NCBI RefSeq assembly: GCF_019279795.1 | Contig: NC_056748.1 | Location: 609,646,245 to 609,710,244, forward strand | DNA length: 64,000 nt | Reading direction: 5' to 3' | From: Protopterus annectens | Lineage: Eukaryota; Chordata; Ceratodontiformes; Protopteridae | In this document: positions 31,873 through 44,229 of the stretch, piece by piece | Layout: each line of letters starts with the position of its first letter | Position numbering within the stretch: the first letter of the stretch is position 1 | The notes under the pieces: generated by a model | The model's input: only the letters and a program-made list of their open reading frames with translations | Told to the model about the DNA's origin: nothing | The model's database searches: none | Translations under genes and position numbers: made by a program

Positions 31873-33169
31873 TGTGTCTTTACTCCTTTCCTAGCATTAT
31901 TTCTTTCAAGGTTGTTGTATCCCTTCCTAGGGCAAGAAAAGCTGTGAAGATTTTGGCACTCAAACTGCCTTTTCATATGACTCTGTTCAAGCCAATGGCA
32001 ATTCGGATGCTTGGAAAGTGCCCTACAGCTTTGAAAACTGTAGTGATCGCACCTTGGGCAAGAATGTAAATCAAATAGCTTAGTTGACTACCAAAAGTGA
32101 TTTACTAGAACATCTTTTATGGTAAATTTGCTTACACAACTATACTTTTGGCAGAAGGGAATGAATCTTTTAGAACCAATTGCTGAAATGGAAGCTTCAG
32201 ATGTTAGATTTCTACAAATGGTTTTAATTCTTTCACTTTTCCCATGCCTCTAGTTCTAGAGTGTTCTTTTATATGTGGGACTGATTGATTTGTTGAAGTT
32301 CAACTTTCCTTTATTTGGTATTTCAGATCCTTGTGGTTATTAAGATCTTGACTCTGTTACCCATCTCAAATAGCTTTTCTCCATGTCTCCTTCATTCCGA
32401 TTCTCCTCTACTTGGGACCTTAATTTTGTACTTCTGTAATACTTCCATCCATCACCTGTGCCTTATACTTCCTCATTATATTTACTTCAGCCATATGCAT
32501 CTCAGAGCTGTAGGTCTTGTATTGTAATACATCTTATTTTGTCTTGCATAACAGTAAGGTTTTGATTCATTTCTTTAAAATGTTGCCTTAAAACTCACTA
32601 TCAGTATGAATATTCCATTTTTCTATCAGTCGAATTACTCTGTCTACCCTTCTGGTAATTCTTCACAAATTGGGTGTCTTTTTGCCATTTCACTTATTTC
32701 AGATGTGTTGATCCTTACTAATAGTTTGATTAGTTTTGCTTTGGTTTCTTTGCTAAATATTTGAAGGATTGTTTATTATCGAGATGTTTAACTGCTTCCA
32801 ATTGGGTAGCTTCTTGCAGCATGTCATGATACATTGTGTCTAATAAGCCTAGTAACTAGACCTGGAAGGACTAATATGCATTCTTTGTTTCTTCCCTGGA
32901 TGATCTGAACTAGCACCAGTACTTGCTTTGATATTGCCTTCAGAGCTAGGCTGGACTTTGCTACCACATTTCTTAACAAGTTCAAAACAAACGGCTTCCA
33001 TAATTTTTCAGGCTGCGTCTACTCTTGAGTCTTACATGTCAGTAGGCTTGTACTGGTAAAGATCCTTCTGTGTATCGTCTTACTATAACTGTCATTGTTA
33101 TGTATGTATGTGGTGAACTTCTGATCTTTGTGAACTAGAATCAGAAGCGTCTGTGCCCTCTATCAGCCT
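31870..33169. other. Unassigned interval
   Basis: No domain or element end was recognised. Short open frames (for example 31872-32069) show no conserved motif. It could hold decayed DIRS or LINE sequence. Confidence 0.4.
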
Positions 33170-34405
33170 TGGATGATGCTTCAGATAACTAAAGCAGTGC
33201 AGACAGCATGTCTTGACCCGGCTAAGGCCTTTGACAATATTTCATTATCATCAGACTTGCAAATCTGAATATAAATCTCTGTTGCACAGTGGTTAGCTAA
33301 CTGGTTGCCTTACAGGGCCCATGTGGTTAGGATAGCTGGTGCCACTTATGAAAGCAAAGAAAAAAAAGTTATCAGTTGTGTACCACAGGGCTCTGTTGCA
33401 TCATCTATTTGGCATCTATTTCTTAGACCTTCAGGGTGACACTTCTGGCTTGTGGTTATCCAAGTTTGAAAATGACTGTTAATTAAATCTTTCATAGACT
33501 CACAATGGCTCCAACATTGGTTAGACCATAGTAATGGTTAGTGCAAGGACAATGGTCTTAAATGTGAAAAAATGTACCATAGTTCTTTTCGGTAAAGAAA
33601 ATATTTTCATGTACCATATAGGTGTCACATTCCTCCAGCCAGGCTCTATCGTAAGAGATTTAGGCAGAGTCATTGAGAATTCCTTATTGTTAGACCATTG
33701 TGCCAGGTTTTGGCCAGGCTTGTGATGGTTTTCAGACTGATTGTCTAGTACCTATCTATAAACCTGTGTATCTACAGTAGTCTGGAAAGTCTTCTGTCTG
33801 GCTTATCTGATTTCCAAAGGCATCTCCACTAGATTGCAGAGAAGTCTTAATTGCTGTTTACTTGCATGTCATCAGATTAATTATCAAATATAGTGCCACT
33901 TTTGGTTAGTGTTTGTCTAAACATATCCCTCACCTTGTGAGATCTGAGGTATTCTTAACTAAAAGGATCAGTGACCTCAAAAATCTTAGTTATCAGATAG
34001 ACTGACAACTCTCTCTAGTCAATTTTTTATAGACTCCTCCATGGAGCTGTTTGTGTAACCATGAAAGAACCAACTGTCCTTGACCTCTTATTCCTTCACA
34101 GAACAAGTGGTACCTCAAATGTTCGGGTAAAATAATTAAACCTTGAGCAGCAGTTAAATAAAACACATTGGCCTGATTCTTATACCAACATATCCCTCAC
34201 CTCTAGAACAAACTTCCACTGCATGTCAAGCAGCATAACACTCAGGTAAACCAAGGTAATTGGATGAACACCCTCAATTTCTTCCTTGGTCTATCTTGTC
34301 CTGCCCTCTTTGAGGCTAGAGAGAACTTTTTTTTATTTTTTGACCAGGCTTCTAAAGGTCTGTGGACTGATTGCCTACTACTTAACTGTGAACCTATAAT
34401 ATTTT
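33170..34405 (+). mobile_element. CR1-like LINE copy 3, decayed 3' part
   Basis: 'ACLDPAKAFDNIS'-type residues near 33210, 'GCVPQGSV'-like residues near 33380, and 'NGLKCEKMYHSSF' near 33560 follow the CR1 order. The copy ends 'taactgtgaacctataa' near 34405, the family tail. A short open frame at 33534-33725 includes 'NVKKCTIVLFGKE'. It is more diverged than copies 1, 2 and 4. Confidence 0.62.
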
Positions 34406-34689
34406 TGTGCACATAGTGTTTTGCCAGTATCTTTATAGCTGGACTTTTTTCCATCTGTTTAGGTATGTTTATTTTCTCATTTTCATCTTTTTATTACCTC
34501 CCCCATGTGGTAATACAAATATTCACTTTTTAAGCCAAATTTTTCTGAGCAGTATGTATGTCTCATTTAAGATAAGCTGTCAGTCTTATATAACTGCAAA
34601 ATGCATGTCCGTATGTTGTAAGTTCTGGCTTGCTTGCGTTATATAATATCTATGTGCCATTGCATTTAGTGTGATGAAGCAGTTTCAGT
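34406..34689. other. Unassigned short interval
   Basis: Sequence between the CR1 tail and the antisense L2-like element. Nothing recognisable. Confidence 0.4.
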
Positions 34690-36620
34690 GTAGAAGTCTG
34701 CTGGTTTGAAGATGAGCTTGTGGGCATTGGTAAGTTGTAGATATTTCAGGTAGTTGGGGTATTATAGCCATTTGAGGGTGTGTAGGGAGTGGCAGTGATG
34801 CGATGAGTTTTTTGTATTGGCTTCAAATTAGCAAATTTTGTGGTAGCAGGATTAGAGTTTGGAATGTAGGCCAAGTTGGAGGTTGGTGAACAGGGGAACG
34901 CCATATATGAGAGAAGGGAGAAGGAAGGTAGATGCAAGAGTGTGTCGGGTGGAGGGGCTGAGGGTAATGGTTGTGTCTGTAGAGGCGACCAATTTTTTGA
35001 TGGGTTTTCTTAATTGAAAAGTATATCTGGGAGTCAAACTTTAGGTTTTCATCAATGATGATCACTAGCAGCTTGGTACTGGGAACAATTTCTAGGGTGG
35101 ATGTTATTCTGGCTTATAATGGAGAATGTTGGTCGAAATTGGAGTTTCTGATAGGAGTAAAAATCGTTAGTTTTGTTTGTTAGTGTTTAGGACTAGGTGA
35201 TTGGATTGCATCCAGAATTCTGTTTTGGAAAAGGCTAATTGGGTTTTTAGTAGCAGTTCAGAGGGGCAGGAGGCTGAGCAAATGATGGTGGAGTCCTCTG
35301 CATATTGGATAACTGAGGCTTCAGGGACGGAGTGGTGGAAGTTGTTGATGAATATGTTAGAGAAGAGGGCCTAGTACAGATCCTTGGGGAATGCCGGTGG
35401 GTGCTGGTAAGAAAGGAGAAGTCGATGCTTTCCATTGGACAGCTTGTTGGCATTTGGATAGGTAGCTGGAGAGAACCAGGCTAAGATGGAGGGGGAGAGA
35501 TGAAAGAATGAGAGCTGGGATAGGAGTAAGGAGTGGGAGATGGTGTTGAATGCCTTTGAGAGATCTAGAAACAGTGATGATACGTATTTGTCATTGTCGC
35601 ATGCTAGGTTGATGGTTACAAGAAAGGAAAGGAGGGCAGTCATGGTGCTGTGGCCAGGGTGAAAGCCGTGTTGAGTAGGTGAGAGGAGTTTGTTTAGGGT
35701 TAGGTATGGCATGCGTTGTGCACGGATAGCTTTTTTAGTATTTTAGAAAGAGGAGAAAGTATAGCTATGGGTCTGAAATTGGTTGTGTCTATGTTTTTAC
35801 CGCATTTGTGGAGTGGGATGATGTACGCGTGGCACCAGATGGTTGGGACGTAGGATTCTTGTATGGATTTATTTATAAGAATAGATATGGGATAGGCTAT
35901 GGTTTCAGCAGATTGTTTGAGGAAGGTAGGTGGTAGATTGTCTGGTGTGTTGCGACGGGGTTTTAGCTTGAGGAGAAGTCTTTTTATTGTGTTTATGGGG
36001 GTGGGTGTTAGGCTGAAAGAGGAGAAGGGAGGAGGTTGATTGGGGGGATGGGGGCAGGAGGGGGTGGGGTTGGAGGGGAGGTCAGGGAAGGAGGTGGATA
36101 GTTTTCAATGCAATCTGTAAAGAATGAGTTGAATTTTGTGGCTGTTTCTAGGCTGGTAAGGTTAGGATCTGGACAAGGGTTGTCTTTATTACCAAGGTGG
36201 GGAATGAAGGTAATGGAATTCCAGAATTTTTTAGGGTTGGATTAGTGCATGGATTGGAGTTTGCAGTAGTAGGTTTTGCGATCTTTTATTAGATTTTTGG
36301 CCAGGTTCCTTAGTTGTTTAAATTCTAGGAGGGAGTTGGGGGTTTTCTGTTTTTGGTACGGTTTCCATTTTTTGTCTCGACGCATAATATGTTTAGTTTC
36401 ATAAGATAGCCAGGGGCAGGGAATGGTTCTGATGCGTTTGGTTCTAAGGAAAGCTAGTTGGTTTGGAAGGGTAAGGAATGTTTGGTTGAAATGAGATACA
36501 GCACTGTCTAATGGAAAGGTTTTTAGGGGTGTTCAGTCAGTGTGCTTTAGGCATTCTGAGAAAATTTCAGGGTTGAAGGAGGCTAGGTTGTGGGTTTGGG
36601 TGTAGTGGTTGTGTTTCTGT
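34690..36620 (-). pseudogene. L2-like reverse transcriptase remnant
   Basis: On the minus strand near 35900-35740: 'WCHAYIIPLHKCGKNIDTT' and 'FRPIAILSPLSKILKKL'. At 35712-35371: 'QHGFHPGHSTMTALLSFL' and 'LFLDLSKAFNTISHSLLL'. After a frame change come 'GIPQGSVLGP'-equivalent residues near 35390-35330. At 35065-34823: 'MIIIDENLKFDSQI', the post-palm block. Several frameshifts. Confidence 0.75.
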
Positions 36621-36661
36621 AGGGGAGAAGGGGAGGCGATCTATGAAGGCTTGGTAGGTGG

Positions 36662-37560
36662 TTATTGAGTGGGTCGGGTAGTATTCCAGCATTTGAGGTA
36701 AGGTTGGGATGGGTTGTCTGTCCAATCTATGATGGTACCAGTGGTACCATCTTTATTTGGCCTGGTCGGAAGGTTTATAAGTTGGGAGAAGTACAGATTG
36801 ATAGAATGAGATGAGGCCCAGTTAATGTTCCTATCCTCAAGTATATAGGTTTCATTTTTGATATTGGAGCTAAACCAGGAGAGGATGTTTTCTAGTATTT
36901 TGGTATTATCGTCTGGAGGGATGTAGATGGAACTGATGCATATAGATTTGAGTTTAAGTTTTAAAAAGCCTACTGTCATTTCGGCATTGGCAAAAGTTTA
37001 GATGGGGTTGGTGTAAAGAGTTAAGGTATGGGTGGAGGAGTAGATAATAGCTACTCCTCCTCCTTTTCCCTAAGGTCTGTCATTGCGAAGGATCTGGTAT
37101 CCTGGAGGGAGGATTTTGTTGTCTTTGATGGAAGGCTTAAGCCAGGTCGCGGAGATGGCGATTGTTGGGTTGGTTGTGAGATAAGCAGGCATGGAGATTA
37201 GGGATTTTATTTTTGAGGCTTTGTGCATCAATTGTGGCAAGGCAGATTGATTTGGATTTTGGGGGTTGGGTGGTTTAGTTTGTGAGTTTAGCACTTGGGA
37301 TGGGTTAAGGGTCAGGGTGGATGTCACCTGAGAGTGAGAGGGGTGGTGAGTACTTTGGTTTTGAATAAATGGGTTTGGTTGGAAGAACAGAGTTCAGGGG
37401 AGGTGTGTGTATAAGCCGGGGGTGTATTTGGGAGGTTTGAGTTGGTGGCGTTGGGGTTGTGAGGTAGGTGTGTATTAGAGAGGTTTGTAAGATGGGTAAG
37501 ACAGGTGAGGGAGATTAGTAGGCTAGTTTGAATTATAGTGTTTGAGGAGAAGGTAGGCAT
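36662..37560 (-). pseudogene. L2-like APE endonuclease remnant
   Basis: 37327-37070 contains 'ISATWLKPSIKDNKILPPGYQIL' ('SETW' with Glu changed to Ala). 36979-36662 contains 'ICISSIYIPPDDN', 'YILEDRNINWASS' (normally GDFN) and 'QLINLPTRPNKDGTTGTIIDW'. Loss of the Glu and changes at the GDFN site suggest an inactive nuclease. The frame is broken near 37000 and 37320. Confidence 0.7.
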
Positions 37561-38050
37561 TGTTGTTGGTATGTGTGGGACTGTGCAGCTGGACAGTTTG
37601 GTAAGTGAGTACTCCAGAAAGAAACAGGAGAAAGCTTAGAGACAGACGATTATAAGAAAAAAAAAAGAATTGAATTACACAAAATGCTATAGCGAGGGAT
37701 GTTACTAGATAGGATTTAGGTACAGGGAAGGGTTGTCAAAGCAAAATGTATTCAGATAGGTACTCTGCGAGGAGCAGACAGAGAAAAAGGGGGGGGGATA
37801 AACGCAGGGAGGCAGGGGGGATGACTGCGGACTGCAGTAGGCTGCTACCATGCACACCGCAAGTAAGAAAGAGCTTTAGGCCGTAAGCAGTGATAAAAAT
37901 TTATAAATGTATCAACATACAAGCTGCTGTCCATTTGAGAACTATGCTGCAGGTTTCCTGGGTGGAGTAGCCTTCCAATAAGGGTAAAAATTCCCTGTAT
38001 CAATGTTTTAGAGTGGGGAGTACCAGAGGGCAAACAGCAGGCTGTAGAGA

Positions 38051-38853
38051 GAGAAAAAAATTGTTCGGTGTTAAATAAATAAATTTGTCACTATTCTTTC
38101 ATTCATGCTTGTTTCATTGTTATAATGTTTCCTTCCATGGTTTCATAATAATTGTTTCATGATTTACAATCATTTTTACCTTTTTTTCTGTTGTATTTCA
38201 TATTGTAATGTTCCGCCTTCTTATAATTCTCAGTGGAATACTTTCTGACCTTTGATGTCATGTTAGACATTTAACTAAAGCTGTCAGTTCTGTGTATGCA
38301 AATACTTCTGAGGACAGTGCTGTATTTTCCCCCTAGCGAAAATACTGATGTCCAAGTTATTGAGTTAACTTCTTAATTTAGAATTCCAATACCTTACAAA
38401 TATTACCCATATTTGAGTTCAGTAGGACATACACATGACAACTGTGTCTGATGATGAGACTCCATACTGTAGTGAAATCCTGCTCTAAACTGACTTGGCC
38501 AGCAATCTTGTATCTTATCATGTACTGTAAGGTCTGCTTGATGGCATAAACTGTACAATGCTCTCCTAAATTTTACATTGTTATAAAAGTTCATTTTACC
38601 TCTGTCCTATTATATAACATTATGGGTCTTAACTTTTAGTGTAAACACACATTCTAATCTACCTTTGAATGATTTTCATATCATCGTATTGCCTGTGTTA
38701 GAGTTGGATATGTTTGTGTATCTTGTAAATGGTTGTTTTCTCACTATTGTATGTTAAGTCATTTTGCTTTCTCATTACTCTAAGCTGAATTAGTCACACT
38801 ATGTATATATGCATGCGTGTGTGTTACCTTCTCTCTCTAGGTATCTTGTGGAG
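38051..38853. other. Unassigned interval before DIRS element C
   Basis: AT-rich sequence with no recognised coding domain. A weak PLE-like string around 38450-38510 is discussed among the rejected items. Confidence 0.4.
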
Positions 38854-39030
38854 ATGTTCTTCATGTTTCACTGTTGCAGTCATTATATTTGGGTAATCCT
38901 GCTGGCAGGTTGCCCTCAGTCGGCCTGAATTCCTTAGTCCTGGGTCCTGCGTCGGCTGCTGTCTCTCCTTACCTGACTTCAGGTCGTCAGAGGTATAAAA
39001 GATGCAGCCGACGCCATTTTCTTCAGTCTT
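38854..39030 (+). repeat. Element C left inverted terminal repeat
   Basis: It mirrors 48440-48659: 'ggttgccctcagtcggcctg' against 'caggccgactgaaggcaacc'. It carries the element promoter (TATA box at 38994-39000). Confidence 0.85.
38994..39000 (+). promoter_or_regulatory. TATA box of element C
   Basis: TATAAAA about 20 bp after a degraded CRE ('ctgacttcagg'). The same layout in element E has an intact CRE, TGACGTCA. A pyrimidine-rich 'cttcagtctttc' about 30 bp downstream could be the start site. Confidence 0.55.
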
Positions 39031-39199
39031 TCTTGCCACGCGGTGCCCGAAGCAGGATGCCCTAGAGGCAGAACCCAGGCACAAGGTTCATACAGGTCAA
39101 AGCAATGGGGTGCTTCTACCTCCAAAGTTGGAGAAGACAAGTCACAACCATACAGGAAACAGTCCCAATGACTTCCCCCTGCCTGCACCAAGCACTTAT

Positions 39200-41058
39200 C
39201 TCCTGGCAGCAACCTTAGTGGGAAAATTAGCACTTTTTTCTCAAAACTGGCAGATTATAACCCAGGACAAGTGGGTGCTAAATATCGTATCACAAGGGTA
39301 CAAGTTCCATTTTCATACCCTGCCAAAGGCAAACGGCTGGCCAGATCTGCCAAAAAATCAATGGGCAGAGGCAGAAAAACAAGTCTCATCCCTCATGGAC
39401 ATGGGGGCCATTCAACAAGTACCAGAGCAAGAGAAGGGACAAGGATTTTACTCAAGACTGTTCTTGGTACCCAGAAAGGACAAGAACTGGAGACCAATAC
39501 TGGACCTATCTATTCTGAACACATTCCTGGATATATCAAAATTCAAGATGATGACTTTGCAGCAGCTTCTGCCCATGCTGGGCAAGAACGCTTGGCTGGT
39601 GATTCTAGACCTAAAAGAGGCATACCTGCATGTCCCAATCAGACAATTATGCATAAAACACCTCGGATTCAATGCATTACCAATTCTCTGCACTGCCCTT
39701 TGGCTTATCTACTGTGCCCGGGGTCTTTACAAAGTGCCTGGCACCAGTAATTGCATTCTGCAGACAGAGGAATACAAATATATCCTTATTTGGACGACTA
39801 TCTAATTCAAGCAGAGAACATGGGCATTCTTCTACAGCACCTGGCGTTTGTGAAAAGACTTCTAACATGCCTAGGTTACACAGTCAACGAAAAAAAATCA
39901 AAACTAGTACCCTCACAAGAGATAATATTCCTGGGTGCAAGCTTAAATACAACTGTCCAGATGGCTTATCTCACGCCAGACAAACAAAGGCAACAGACTA
40001 CCTATTTCAAAATGTTGGCAAGAAAGGCCCAGTTATCTGCAAGAAAAATTCTGCAGGCTTTGGGTTTCATGGCATCCTGCATCCTACTGATTCCATATGC
40101 AAGACTACAAATGAGGAAACTTCAATAGTACCTAAAAAGTGTTTTTTTTGGAAAGCACAGCCTGGAAACGATGATTACTCTTATTCCTTGCCTACAACAG
40201 GAGTTTCGATGGTGGGAAAAGGCTTGTCACCAAAACAAGTGACAGCCATTCACACTACTCCCAGCCAGGCAGACACTAACAACGGATGCATCAGATTATG
40301 CCTGGGGGGCCCACATGGCAGGAAGATGCATTTAGGGCACATGGCCCTCAACCCAAATGCATCTACATATCAATCAAAAAGAGATGCTAGCTGTTCAGTA
40401 TGCCCTGACAGCCTTCAAGGACCTACTTCATCTGGGACAACTACTGATAAAGACGGACAACACCACAGTCATGTGGTATATAAACAAGCAGGTGGGCAGA
40501 CATTCTGACCCCCTTTGCAGACTAGTCATAACTTTGTGGGACACGGCATTAACTTAAGTAAATCTGCAGGCACAATTCCTGCCAGGAAGGAAAAATACTC
40601 TGGCAGACGAGCTAAGCAGAAACATCATGTATCCCCACGAGTGGCAGCTGGATCCACAAGTCTTCAGCATGATAACAAGGAAATGGGGATGCCCGGACAT
40701 AGATCTGTTTGCCTCCCCTCACAACTATCAGCTAGAAAGATTCTGCACAAGGACTTATCACAGACAAGCTTGGAAAGTGGGCGCCCTATCCTTCAGCTGG
40801 AAAAACCTATCAGAATATGGCTTTCCCCCTCTGCCTCTCCTCCCCAAGGTACTCCTAAAGGTCAGACAGGAAAAGCCAAAAATGATACTGATTGCCCCAG
40901 ACTGGCCCCGCCAGTACTGGTTTCCAATCCTAAAGAACTTGTCTCAATGCCCAGCTTGGACCTTACCTCAAATACTTCATCTACTGTCTCAGCAAAACAA
41001 TCATATCCTGCACAACCAACTCAGGACTTTAAACCTGGCAGCATGGCGGATAATGTAG
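39200..41058 (+). pseudogene. DIRS pol of element C: RT, RNase H, methyltransferase-like
   Basis: RT at 39230-39690: 'WVLNIVSQGYKFHF', 'GFYSRLFLVPRK', 'WRPILDLSILN' and 'WLVILDLKEAYLHVPI'. A frame change follows, then 'HYQFSALPFGLS' (39672) and 'IYPYLDDYLIQAEN' (39751 frame), with the palm aspartates kept. RNase H: 'TLTTDASDYAWGAH' (about 40270) and 'LIKTDNTTVMWYINKQ'. The Dam-like domain at 40627-41058 is open: 'WGCPDIDLFASPHN', 'GFPPLPLLPKVL' and 'MILIAPDWPRQYWFP'. Confidence 0.85.
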
Positions 41059-41469
41059 AAATACAAAACACACCTCTCAGTAAAGATGTGATAGATGTCA
41101 TTTTGGAGGCCAGAAGCCCTAGTACTAGAATATCTTATGCTGGAAAATGGAAGAGATTCTGTGCTTGGGAACCAGGCACAAGGAACTGATACAGCTGTGC
41201 CAAATATTCCTCAGATTTTGCAATACTTAACTGAGATGCTGGACAAAGGCCTATCTTTTTCATCTATTAAAATTCATGCCTCTGCCATTTCGGCTCATTA
41301 CAATACAGAGCCACCAGTCTTTTCTAATCCCTTATTAAAACAGTACCTCAGAGGAGCCAAAAATTTAAAGCCTCCAAGGAGATCACCAATGCCTGCATGG
41401 GACCTCAACTATGTCTTGTAAAAACTCCCCCTGCCTCCTTTTGAGCCAGCTGCTACTACTGATATAAAG
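41059..41469 (+). pseudogene. Element C tyrosine recombinase, 5' part
   Basis: 'ILEARSPSTRISYAGKWKRFCAW' begins the core-binding domain. 41095-41421 continues with 'QILQYLTEMLDKGLSFSSIKIHASAISAHY' and 'MPAWDLNYVL'. The coding line reaches 'FEPAATTDIK' at 41469, where element D is inserted. It continues at 47498. Confidence 0.82.
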
Positions 41470-41635
41470 ATCTGAAGTAGGAGATTCATTTGTCTGCAAC
41501 CTGTGGGTTATGGATCCGATATCAGATCCGAACCGGCATGGTTTACCAGCTATGGATCCAAGCTCTCAGCTCCTCCCCTCACCCATAATACCCTGCTCTA
41601 CCCTCATGACCCCAGATCTCGTTTGCCGCGCATGG
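41470..41635 (+). repeat. Element D left inverted terminal repeat
   Basis: Mirrors 47300-47497 ('ggcatggtttaccagctatg', 'catgaccccagatctcgttt'). It contains the near-palindrome 'ggatccgatatcagatccga' (41512-41531). The 'ccccagatctcgtttgccgc' motif is shared with the ITR of element B. Confidence 0.87.
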
Positions 41636-41891
41636 TGACCAGATTGTTTTTCCAGCTCTCCAGCTAAGTGCTAGTTTAAGTGTTTAAATTGTAAAATTTA
41701 AAGTATTTTTGGTTGATTTGTGTGAAAGTGTAGGTTTCCCTTTTTGTATTACTACTTTTTTTTAGTGTTTAATCTAAAATTTATATCCCTCCCCTCGCTG
41801 GTAGCGTAGTGTGCGTGTTGGGCCTGTGAGTGATTTTTGTTTTTTTTTAGTTACTTACCTTAGTTATAGTAACTGTTATTTGTAGCTTGGG

Positions 41892-44176
41892 ATGTCTGAG
41901 CAGCCCAAGTCTATTTTTTCTAAATGCTCCGAGTGTGGCCATAAGCTTTCCCCAGCTGATGGCCACACTCGGTGTGTTAGATGCCTGGGGGTTGAACACC
42001 TCACATCTCGATGTTCCATTTGTGCAGGGTTCAACCCCAGGACATTGAAGGAGCGGAGGTCCAAGCTTGTTTTGGCGGGCCTTTTACCGCCGGACTCGGC
42101 TCCGACCTCCGCTCCTTCGGGGGTAACCGTCCCCACGGTTATTCCCTCTCCGGCTCCCCCTCCTCCTCCTGGGACTCAACCTCCCGCTTCTGGTTCGGAG
42201 GAGAGGGATGCTAGGAAAAGAGACCGGAGGGAGAAGCACCACAAGCGGCGGGCCGAGACCTCTGTTTCGGCCCCGCCAGCCAAGCGGGCTTCTCCCCCGG
42301 CTCCATTGTCGGCTGGATCTCCTCCTCCTCGGCTCCGGTCTCCAGTGTGTTTTTCACCGGGACCTGAGGAGGAGGAGACCCGATCTCCGTCGAGGCTATC
42401 GAGGAGGCACTCAAGGCCTACCTCGGTAGCCTCGTCGAGATCAACGTACAGCCTATCGGATGCTGATCTGGACCGGATGATGAGAAGGTTCATCCAGGCC
42501 CAGATGCAGATGGGAGTGCTCTTGCCTCCCCCCCCCTGGGGGGGAGCTCGACCCCCTTTTTCAAGCCGATTGCTCCTTCTCCGACCCGCTACCCGGGTTC
42601 GGAGCAGTTGGAGCCGAGCAGCTTCGGAGCCGGGGTGGGTCGGCGCCGATAGTACTTGGTACTTCGGATCCGACCCTGCCCTCGAGTGCATCGGATCCGA
42701 CCTCTCGGAGCCTGGATCCGAGCCTCGGATCCGGGGGGAATCAGTGCTCCTTTGGCGTCATCTGTGTCGGAGCGCACTGTCCCTTCGGATCCGAGCGCTT
42801 CGGCGCCGGCTCCGATCCACTCTTCGGATCCGAGGGGAGCCGATTGTCGGATCCTTTGGTCGAGGTCGGCTCCCCTTCGGCCTTTGATGTAGTGGAGAGG
42901 GCCCTGTTAAGGGTCTCCGGACCCCCGGCACTTGTTTCGGCTCCGTCCCGCGCTCCCTCTGCACTGGGTCAGGCTTCCACCATCCGGCCCTTGGGACAGC
43001 CCGCTTCTGTGCCCCAAGCTGCTCCCCTGGAACAGGTTGCTGCTTGCGAGGAGTCCTCTGACAGCCCCCCAGAGGATGTTCCTCGCAAGCATACGTGCAA
43101 AAGGAGGCACATTGACTCCCCCGAGTCTCTCACGGAAGACACGGATTTGGAGGAAGGGGAAGGCTCCCCACGGTCACCCCCCGAGGATGTCTCATTTGGA
43201 GACATCATGGAAATGCTCCTTATAAGGGGGGGGTTGGTCTGCCCCCAAGTCTTCCTCGGACGAGTCCGTGTTCTTGGAGGCATTTGAAGCGGGCCCGTCT
43301 ACCTCTTGGGTGTCCCCTCCTGCCGACCCCCTGGTGGACCTCATTACCACCAGGGCGTGGAAGGAACCAGACACCGTGGAGCCAATCCCTAAGAGGCCCG
43401 ACAGGATCCTCAGCCCACCGTCTGACCGTGCCCATTGGAGTAAGGGGCCTCCGGTAGATGCCATGTTGACGGCTGCGGCCACCAAGAGGGAACTTGCTCA
43501 GGAGAGTCCCTCAGTCCATCCCCCGAGCAAGGAGTCTCGGATGATGGACCGCTTGGGGAAGCGGATGTTTAGTTCTGCGACCTTCTCGGTAAGGGCGCTG
43601 AACTACCTGGCACACGTCATTAGGATGCAGCGAGATCTCATTAAAGAATACGCTGCATCTCCCCCAGAGTCCATGTCGGAGGAGGACAAAGTGCTGCACT
43701 CCACCCACATGGCCACTCTTAGATCAGTTACCAATACCTCTATGCGGCTACTCTCCCATGCTACGGAAGGCGCCGCTAGAGCCGCAGGGGCAGGTCTAGT
43801 CACTAGACGTCAGGCCTGGCTCCGTCATTGAGATTTTTCTGAGCCCTTCAAAGCGTCATTTGCGAACGCCCCCTTTGATGGTTCTGCCCTCTTTGGCAAA
43901 ACCGTTCGCGACACTTTGACCCAGAGCGAGAAGGACGGGAAGACGCTGTCTGCCGTCGGAATCTGCTTCTCTGCACCCCAGAGGCCCTATTCTAGGAACC
44001 AAAAGGGTCAGAAGAAGATGTGGTTCCGGAAGTCGCAGCAATCCCAGCCTGCTCCGGACAACCAGTCCTTCCGTGGCAGAGGAGGACAGGGAGGACGCCG
44101 CCCTAGAGGCAGAGGGGCTCCCAGGAACTTCGGGTCCAGAGAACCCTTCTCTGAAAGGCCCGCGCAGCAACCCTGA
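41892..44176 (+). pseudogene. DIRS gag of element D
   Basis: ATG at 41892 ('MSEQPKSIFSKCSECG') opens a 331-residue frame with the Cys/His cluster 'CSECGHKL...CVRCLGVEHL...CSICAGF', then basic and Ser/Pro-rich low complexity. Frame changes near 42550-42850 and 43240 lead to 'PRKHTCKRRHIDSPESL', 'DVSFGDIMEML' (42844-43287), 'SWVSPPADPLVDLI...LNYLAHVIRMQRDLIKE' (43268-43831), a TGA at 43829-43831, and 'SFANAPFDGSALF...RGRGGQGGRRPRGRG' (43856-44176), an RGG-like tail. Confidence 0.82.
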
Positions 44177-44229
44177 GGGGTTGCCTGGCTGCTCCACTCT
44201 GGAGGCAGTCGGGGGACGTTTTTCGGGGC

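Larger units (their letters stand above)
34690..38050 (-). mobile_element. Antisense L2-like LINE, lacking its 3' end
   Basis: On the minus strand it has a leader (about 38050-37570), a Pro/Thr/Asn-rich start, an APE endonuclease and an RT, ending near 34690 in the 'LKWL..YPNYLKYLQLTNAHKLIF' region. The related element at 1-1334 carries another 270 coding bases and a 3' UTR beyond this point, so this copy lacks its 3' end. That is unusual for a LINE and probably reflects a later deletion. Confidence 0.75.

Noticed and set aside
38440..38500. CTGATGA followed at a distance by GAAA and 'ctaaactg', like a PLE ribozyme motif
   Set aside because: The flanking strands are not complementary and no good stem II forms. 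It was too weak to list as a feature.
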